Below, piece by piece: positions 59,486 through 64,000 of a stretch of 64,000 nt of DNA. The notes beneath the pieces were generated by a model. The model was not told where the DNA came from. It was given only the letters and a program-made list of their open reading frames with translations, and made no database searches. The DNA comes from Actinomycetota bacterium (lineage in GTDB: Bacteria; Actinomycetota; Actinomycetes; Mycobacteriales; Micromonosporaceae), in NCBI GenBank assembly GCA_005885555.1, contig VAWN01000029.1:91538-155537 (forward strand), written 5' to 3'. Both the position numbers and the translations under genes were made by a program. Each line of letters starts with the position of its first letter. Position 1 is the first letter of the stretch.

Positions 59486-61102
59486 GTGCCCTGGGTGCAG
59501 GGCCTGGCGAAGTGGCACACGTGCGCGGAGGAGTCGTGCCCGGGCGTCCAGGTACCCGACGCCGACCGGTGCCTGGCCCACCTCCCGGCGGCCGGGCTCG
59601 TCAGGTACCTCGCCGCGCTGTCCCCCGGTGCGCGCGTCGACGTGCGCGGCACGACGCTCGACGCCGGGCGGCTCGCCCGGCTCCTCGACGCGGTGCGGCT
59701 GGGTGACGGGCCGCCGACATTCGGCGAGTTCGCCGCCGACGAGGCGCAGTTCCCGGAGAAGGCCGACTTCCGCGGTGCCCGCTTCGCGGGCGACGCCTGG
59801 TTCCACAGCGCGCGGTTCCCGTTGTACGCGACCTTCGATGACTGTCACTTCGAGGAGAAGGCGGCGTTCCGGCACGCGCACCTGTCGACGGCCACGTTCG
59901 AGCGTGCCCGGTTCCGCGACGCGTGGTTCACCGGTGCCCGCTTCACCGACGACGCGCGCTTCACCCACGTCCACCTGCACGGTGACGCCGACTTCGGATA
60001 CGCGAAGTTCGGCGGCCTGGCGACGTTCGGCGACGCCCGGTTCGACGGCGACGCCGACTTCGGCCACGCCGACTTCGCCGGGACGGCGTACTTCGGGGGG
60101 ACCCGGTTCGCGGGATACGCGATCTTCGGCGGCGCGCACTTCGCGGGCGTGGCGCACTTCGACCGGGTGTACTGCGACAAGAGCGCCTTGTTCGAGCGGG
60201 CGCGGTTCGACGCGGCACCGGAGCTGGGTCCGCTGGAGGCCGGCGAGGTGATCCTCGACCGGGCGGTGTTCGAGCAGCGGGTCGAGGTCGCGGTCGAGGC
60301 CGGCCAGGTGTCCGCCGAGCGGGCCCGGTTCGCCTGCGGCGCGACGCTGCGGTTCGGCGACGCGCAGGTCAGCCTGGAACGTGCGGTGCTCGGCGGCCCG
60401 TCCACGGTGGCCGCCCTGGACGGGCAGCCGACGCTGACGTCGCTGCGGGAGGTCGACGTCGCCGGGCTGAGCGTGGTCGACGTGGACCTGCGGGAGTGCC
60501 GGTTCGACGGTGCCCGGCACCTCGACCAGTTGCGCATCGAGGGGCGCAGCGGCTTCGGGCAGCCGCCGCCGGGTGTCCACTTCGGACGGTCGTGGCCGCC
60601 GGTGTGGCGGTGGACCCGTCGCCGGGTACTGGCCGAGGAGCGGCCCTGGCGCGCCTGGAGCGATGACGAGATCGTGTCACCGGAACGGCTCGGCGTCATG
60701 TACCGGGCGCTGCGCAAGTCCCTCGAAGACAGCAAGAACGAGCCGGGGGCGGCCGACTTCTACTACGGCGAGATGGAGATGCGCCGGCACTGCGCCAAGG
60801 GTTCCGACCGGCTGGTGCTCTGGCTGTACTGGCTGCTGTCCGGGTACGGGCTGCGGGCGACCCGGGCACTGCTCGCGGCCGCGCTCGTGGTGGCCGCGAC
60901 GACCGCGGTACTCGTCGGGTGGGGGCTGCCGCACGCGAGCCTGGAACTGGCGCTGCGCACCACGGTCAGCGCGATGGCCTTCCGCGACCCGGGTCCGTCG
61001 TTGACCCCGGTCGGGGTGTGGACCGTGATGGCCGCCCGGCTCCTGGGCACGGTGTTGCTGGCGATGACGGTACTGGCGGTACGGGGAAGGGTGAAACGAT
61101 GA
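59486..61102 (+). CDS. Pentapeptide-repeat protein with C-terminal membrane helices
   Basis: About 538 residues. The N-terminus has Cys/His positions (WHTCAEESCPG, DRCLAHL). From about 85 to 260 pentapeptide repeats of the A-x-F type (FRGARFAGDAWFHSARF, FDGDADFGHADFAGTAYFGG) form a right-handed four-sided helix. Next is a helical part with DFYYGEMEMRR and two or three membrane helices (ALLAAALVVAATTAVLVGWG, AARLLGTVLLAMTVLAV). Similar proteins resemble ion-channel modules in other actinobacteria, but no function is known. Starts (GTG 59486 or 59495) lack a clear ribosome site. It follows thrC by 1 bp. Confidence 0.8.
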   Translation: MPWVQGLAKWHTCAEESCPGVQVPDADRCLAHLPAAGLVRYLAALSPGARVDVRGTTLDAGRLARLLDAVRLGDGPPTFGEFAADEAQFPEKADFRGARFAGDAWFHSARFPLYATFDDCHFEEKAAFRHAHLSTATFERARFRDAWFTGARFTDDARFTHVHLHGDADFGYAKFGGLATFGDARFDGDADFGHADFAGTAYFGGTRFAGYAIFGGAHFAGVAHFDRVYCDKSALFERARFDAAPELGPLEAGEVILDRAVFEQRVEVAVEAGQVSAERARFACGATLRFGDAQVSLERAVLGGPSTVAALDGQPTLTSLREVDVAGLSVVDVDLRECRFDGARHLDQLRIEGRSGFGQPPPGVHFGRSWPPVWRWTRRRVLAEERPWRAWSDDEIVSPERLGVMYRALRKSLEDSKNEPGAADFYYGEMEMRRHCAKGSDRLVLWLYWLLSGYGLRATRALLAAALVVAATTAVLVGWGLPHASLELALRTTVSAMAFRDPGPSLTPVGVWTVMAARLLGTVLLAMTVLAVRGRVKR

Positions 61103-61133
61103 CGGCACGGCCGCACGCCGGGCAGGATGTCGG

Positions 61134-64000
61134 CTACAAGGCACCCAGGCCGTTGGGCGTGCCGAGCCCGGTCGGCCCGTCGTACCCCTTGCCCGCGGTG
61201 CACAGGTAGTCCCCGCCGCAGTTCCAGTTGGCGTTGCTGCCCGACGTGACGTCGAACAGGCTCGACGCATGCGCATAGATGAATTTGGCGCTGGTCAGCG
61301 ACGACGAGTTGCCGGCCAGCGCGATCGCCGCCGCGATGATGGGCGACGAGGCGCTGGTGCCGCCGGCGATCGTCCATTCGCCCTGCACGAACACGGCGAC
61401 CCCGGTGGCCGGGTCGGCGACCGCGGAGATGTCCGACGCCATGCGCATCGGGCAGTGCGCGTCCTTCTGCCAGGCCGGTTTCGCGATGTACCCGGAGCAG
61501 CCCGACCCGGCGCCCTTCCACGCCGTCTCCGTCCAGCCGCGCGCGTTGGTGGACTTCTTCAGGCTGGTACCGCCGACCGCGATGACGCCCGCCAGCGACG
61601 CCGGCCAGCTCGCCTGGATGAACCCGGCGTCGCCGCTGGACGCGGTCACCGCGACCCCGGCGTGCGCGAAGTTCGCGTTGAACGCCTGCGCGTCGGTGTC
61701 CTCGTCGCTGCCCCAGCTGTTGGACACCGCGACCGCGCCGGAGCCGGTGGCCGCCTTCTCCGCGGTACCCATCGCGACGGTGGTCGCGTCGTCGGACTCG
61801 ACGAGCAGGATGTGGCACTGCGGGCAGACCGCGGACACCATGTCGATGTCCAGCGACACCTCGATGCTCCAGTCGTCCGCCGGGTCGAACTTCGGCAGCG
61901 GTGACGCCTTCCCGTTCTGGTTCACCTTGCGGAAGCAGCCGTTCTGGGTGGTGCACGGCGGCAGGCCGTAGGCCTTGCGGTACGCCGCGAGGTCGGCCTC
62001 GGCGGTGGGGTCGTCGTGCGCGTCGACGATCGCCACGGTGCGTCCGGCGCCGCCGGTCGCCGGGAACTTGTAGGCCGACAGCAGGTCCGCGCGGGCCAGG
62101 CCGTGGGGCAGTGCGGTGCGCGCCGCCGCCGCCACCGCCAGGCACCGGGCGTGCCCCGGCTGCGCGTCCCGGCACACCGGAGCCATCCCCGCCGGGACGG
62201 TACCGGGTGCCGCCGGTGAGGCCGGGATCGCGATTCCGTTCGGCGCGTTGACCAGCGCCGCGTGGTTGACCGTCTCGTCGAGCGTGCTGCCACCGGCGTC
62301 GGCCGCGTGCAACCGCACGGCGAGGTACCCGGGCTTCAGGCTCGCCGGCACCGTGAACGTCCCGTGCACGTGGTGGGTACCGGTCCGCGTGACGGTCATC
62401 GGCGCCCAGGTCTTGCCGTCGTCGTAGGACACGTCCGCCGACGCGCCGGTCACCGCCGGATCCGCCGCGCCGGGCTGGTGGGCGAGGTCCATGTCGAAGG
62501 TGGCCGCGCCCGGCCCGACCGACTCGTGCCCGTTGGCGGTGAACCAGGCGTTGGCGAACAGGATCGCCACCGGGGTGGACGTCGTCACGTGCTGGGAGTC
62601 GAAGCCCCACGCGATGCGGGTGTGCGTGGACAGCGCGCTCTGCGCCGTGTCGTGCGTGGAATCGATGCGGTACACGTAGCGGTGCTTGGCCGCGTCGAGC
62701 TTCTGGTCGAAGATGACGCCCAGCGTGTCTCCACTGTAGACGGTCCTGCCGTCCGCGGTGATCGTGGTCGGGCCGTCGCTCCACTGGCCGAAGTCGCCGG
62801 AGGCGTCGGTGTCCTCCGCGTCGACCCCGTGCAGCACGTCCTTGGCGTCCCGGCACAGGAAGCACGGCCCGTCCACAGTGGACGGAGCGGGGACGATGAG
62901 CCCGCCGCGCCACGTCATGAACCGGTGCTCGCCCGGCTTGAACCGCACGACGCGCTGCAGTTCACCGTCGACGAACGCGTTGGGTACCGGCAGCATCAGC
63001 CCGTCGTAGACCAGGTTCGCCGACGCGGAGACGAACCGCCGGTCGGCACCCGGCGAGCGCCCGTCGACCGCGGACAGGCTGGGCAGTGTCACGTCGGTGG
63101 GACCGTCGCTGGCGAGCAGGAAGTCGTCCCACAGCAGCAGGTCCTGCTTCGGCTGGTCGGTCACGTAGGTCGAGTCGATGGTGGCCAGCGAGGAGGCGGC
63201 GACGGTGTACGCCTGGTTGGCCGGGATGTGGTCGGCCTTCGGCAGCATCAGCACGTACTGGTACGGCGACGCGGCCGACGACGGCGACACCTGGCGGGCG
63301 GTCACCGAGTACTGCATCAGACCGACCTGCGCCTTGGCCGCCGCGCCCACATAGAACCGGGTACCCGGCAGCGTGCCGACGTCCAGCAGCGCCTTGTGCG
63401 CCGCGGTACCCCGGACCCACCCGACCACGGTGTCGACATTCGTGCTCGGCTGTGGGGTGGTGAACGTGACCGGGCCGGCGGTGCGGCCGTCGAGCATGAC
63501 CGTGGTCCCGGCCGCGGGTACCGTCACGTCGGTCACCGTCAGCATGTCGGTCTCGGTGGACCGGCCCTTGGCGTCGGTGTTGAAGATGGCCACCGCGACC
63601 GAGTAGTGCCCGGTGGGTACCTCGATCCGGGAGTCGCCGCCGGTCATCAGGCCGTCCCAGTGCGCCCGGGTCGGGTCGTCGGTGTTGATGACGACGACCT
63701 CGGCGACCGCGGCCGGGGTACCTTCGTGGTCGACCGCCTTGATGTGCAGCAGCGACATCGCGAACTGCGCCGTCACCGAGGGCGGCTCGACGGTCTCCAC
63801 CTGGAACCCGGCCAGCGACGACAGGTGGGCGAAGGCGGCCACGGGTACCACGGTCAGCTGGCCGTCGACGATCGACGTGACGGCCGCCGCGGCATGGCCC
63901 GGCGCGGGCAGCAGGCGGGCGCGCACGGCGGTGCCGGCGCCGGTGACCTGGACCCGGTCGCCGGTGGGCAGCGGGTAGACGCGCGGCCGGCTGGCCGCGG
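61134..64000 (-). CDS. Secreted sedolisin (S53) protease, N-terminus beyond the window
   Basis: At least 950 residues, open to the window edge (it reads back through VYPLPTGDRVQVTGAG). A long N-terminal region of beta-rich repeats is followed by the S53 core. Catalytic Glu and Asp are in WSIEVSLDIDMVSA, the Ser in GGTSASSPIIAAAIA, and SSGDAGF and GPTGLGTPNGLGAL (calcium site) complete the sedolisin set. SAYKFPATGGAG precedes the core, as in the pro-domain junction. It should be an acid-active exported endopeptidase. Convergent with the pentapeptide gene. Confidence 0.86.
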   Translation of the reverse strand, partial: AASRPRVYPLPTGDRVQVTGAGTAVRARLLPAPGHAAAAVTSIVDGQLTVVPVAAFAHLSSLAGFQVETVEPPSVTAQFAMSLLHIKAVDHEGTPAAVAEVVVINTDDPTRAHWDGLMTGGDSRIEVPTGHYSVAVAIFNTDAKGRSTETDMLTVTDVTVPAAGTTVMLDGRTAGPVTFTTPQPSTNVDTVVGWVRGTAAHKALLDVGTLPGTRFYVGAAAKAQVGLMQYSVTARQVSPSSAASPYQYVLMLPKADHIPANQAYTVAASSLATIDSTYVTDQPKQDLLLWDDFLLASDGPTDVTLPSLSAVDGRSPGADRRFVSASANLVYDGLMLPVPNAFVDGELQRVVRFKPGEHRFMTWRGGLIVPAPSTVDGPCFLCRDAKDVLHGVDAEDTDASGDFGQWSDGPTTITADGRTVYSGDTLGVIFDQKLDAAKHRYVYRIDSTHDTAQSALSTHTRIAWGFDSQHVTTSTPVAILFANAWFTANGHESVGPGAATFDMDLAHQPGAADPAVTGASADVSYDDGKTWAPMTVTRTGTHHVHGTFTVPASLKPGYLAVRLHAADAGGSTLDETVNHAALVNAPNGIAIPASPAAPGTVPAGMAPVCRDAQPGHARCLAVAAAARTALPHGLARADLLSAYKFPATGGAGRTVAIVDAHDDPTAEADLAAYRKAYGLPPCTTQNGCFRKVNQNGKASPLPKFDPADDWSIEVSLDIDMVSAVCPQCHILLVESDDATTVAMGTAEKAATGSGAVAVSNSWGSDEDTDAQAFNANFAHAGVAVTASSGDAGFIQASWPASLAGVIAVGGTSLKKSTNARGWTETAWKGAGSGCSGYIAKPAWQKDAHCPMRMASDISAVADPATGVAVFVQGEWTIAGGTSASSPIIAAAIALAGNSSSLTSAKFIYAHASSLFDVTSGSNANWNCGGDYLCTAGKGYDGPTGLGTPNGLGAL
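62871..62883. repeat. 13-bp palindrome GTCCACAGTGGAC, site 4
   Basis: Exact copy inside the sedolisin gene. Another one-mismatch copy lies at 47277-47289 in the MDMPI gene. Confidence 0.7.

Overview
The window is about 73% G+C, nearly every codon ends in G or C, GTG starts and ATGA/GTGA gene overlaps are common, and regulators are of SARP, TetR, XRE-cupin, CGNR and ECF-sigma types. Together with the secreted hydrolases this points to the chromosome of a filamentous actinobacterium. The style (very frequent GGTACC, interspersed palindromes, many DUF families of that group) suggests Micromonosporaceae or a neighbour, but no marker here fixes the genus. I found no rRNA, tRNA, CRISPR array, prophage or intact insertion sequence.

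Layout. 1-5.6 kb: the tail of an unknown gene, a zinc alcohol dehydrogenase, a phenylacetate-CoA-ligase-type enzyme coupled to a cell-surface protein, a PLP decarboxylase and a CGNR regulator. 5.7-9.1 kb: secreted hydrolase, family-6 polysaccharide lyase and a DUF1801 protein. 9.1-15.1 kb: a membrane GGDEF-EAL protein, an orphan sugar-binding lipoprotein, a secreted cyclophilin, propionyl/acetyl-CoA synthetase and a 50-residue basic protein. 15.1-21.8 kb: two divergent TPR-type regulators (one SARP/AfsR-like), a secreted glucosaminidase, a YegP-like protein and a PEBP protein. 21.8-28.2 kb: a TPR-CHAT protease facing an operon of cytoplasmic subtilase, ECF sigma factor and a small partner, then a short acidic protein and a lysin-like enzyme. 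28.3-31.8 kb: a secreted unknown protein and a redox pair (ferredoxin reductase plus a membrane/ferredoxin fusion).

32.0-40.2 kb: a SnoaL-like gene remnant and a seven-gene translationally coupled catabolic operon (M24 hydrolase, E1 alpha/beta, amidohydrolase, bicupin, SDR-like protein, beta-hydroxyacid dehydrogenase) facing an XRE-cupin regulator across a set of nested inverted repeats. 40.2-43 kb: ManA-like isomerase, lone ketosynthase and a zinc-ribbon/HTH protein. 43-48 kb: PAS-GGDEF-EAL protein, a frameshifted P450 and an MDMPI-type protein. 48-52.7 kb: a TetR regulator with its operator and a heterodimeric ABC exporter. 52.8-55.5 kb: beta-glucosidase and sugar MFS carrier. 55.6-64 kb: secreted penicillin-acylase-family protein, threonine synthase, a membrane pentapeptide-repeat protein and a sedolisin-type secreted protease running off the window.

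The most interesting unit is the TPR-CHAT / subtilase / sigma factor / small-protein module at 21.8-26.9 kb. Its parts resemble the CHAT-protease-to-sigma-factor wiring of type III-E CRISPR, but no CRISPR is present. The uncharacterised catabolic operon, three families of interspersed repeat and a strong whole-window excess of GGTACC are the other leads. All numbers were counted by eye; no database search was run.
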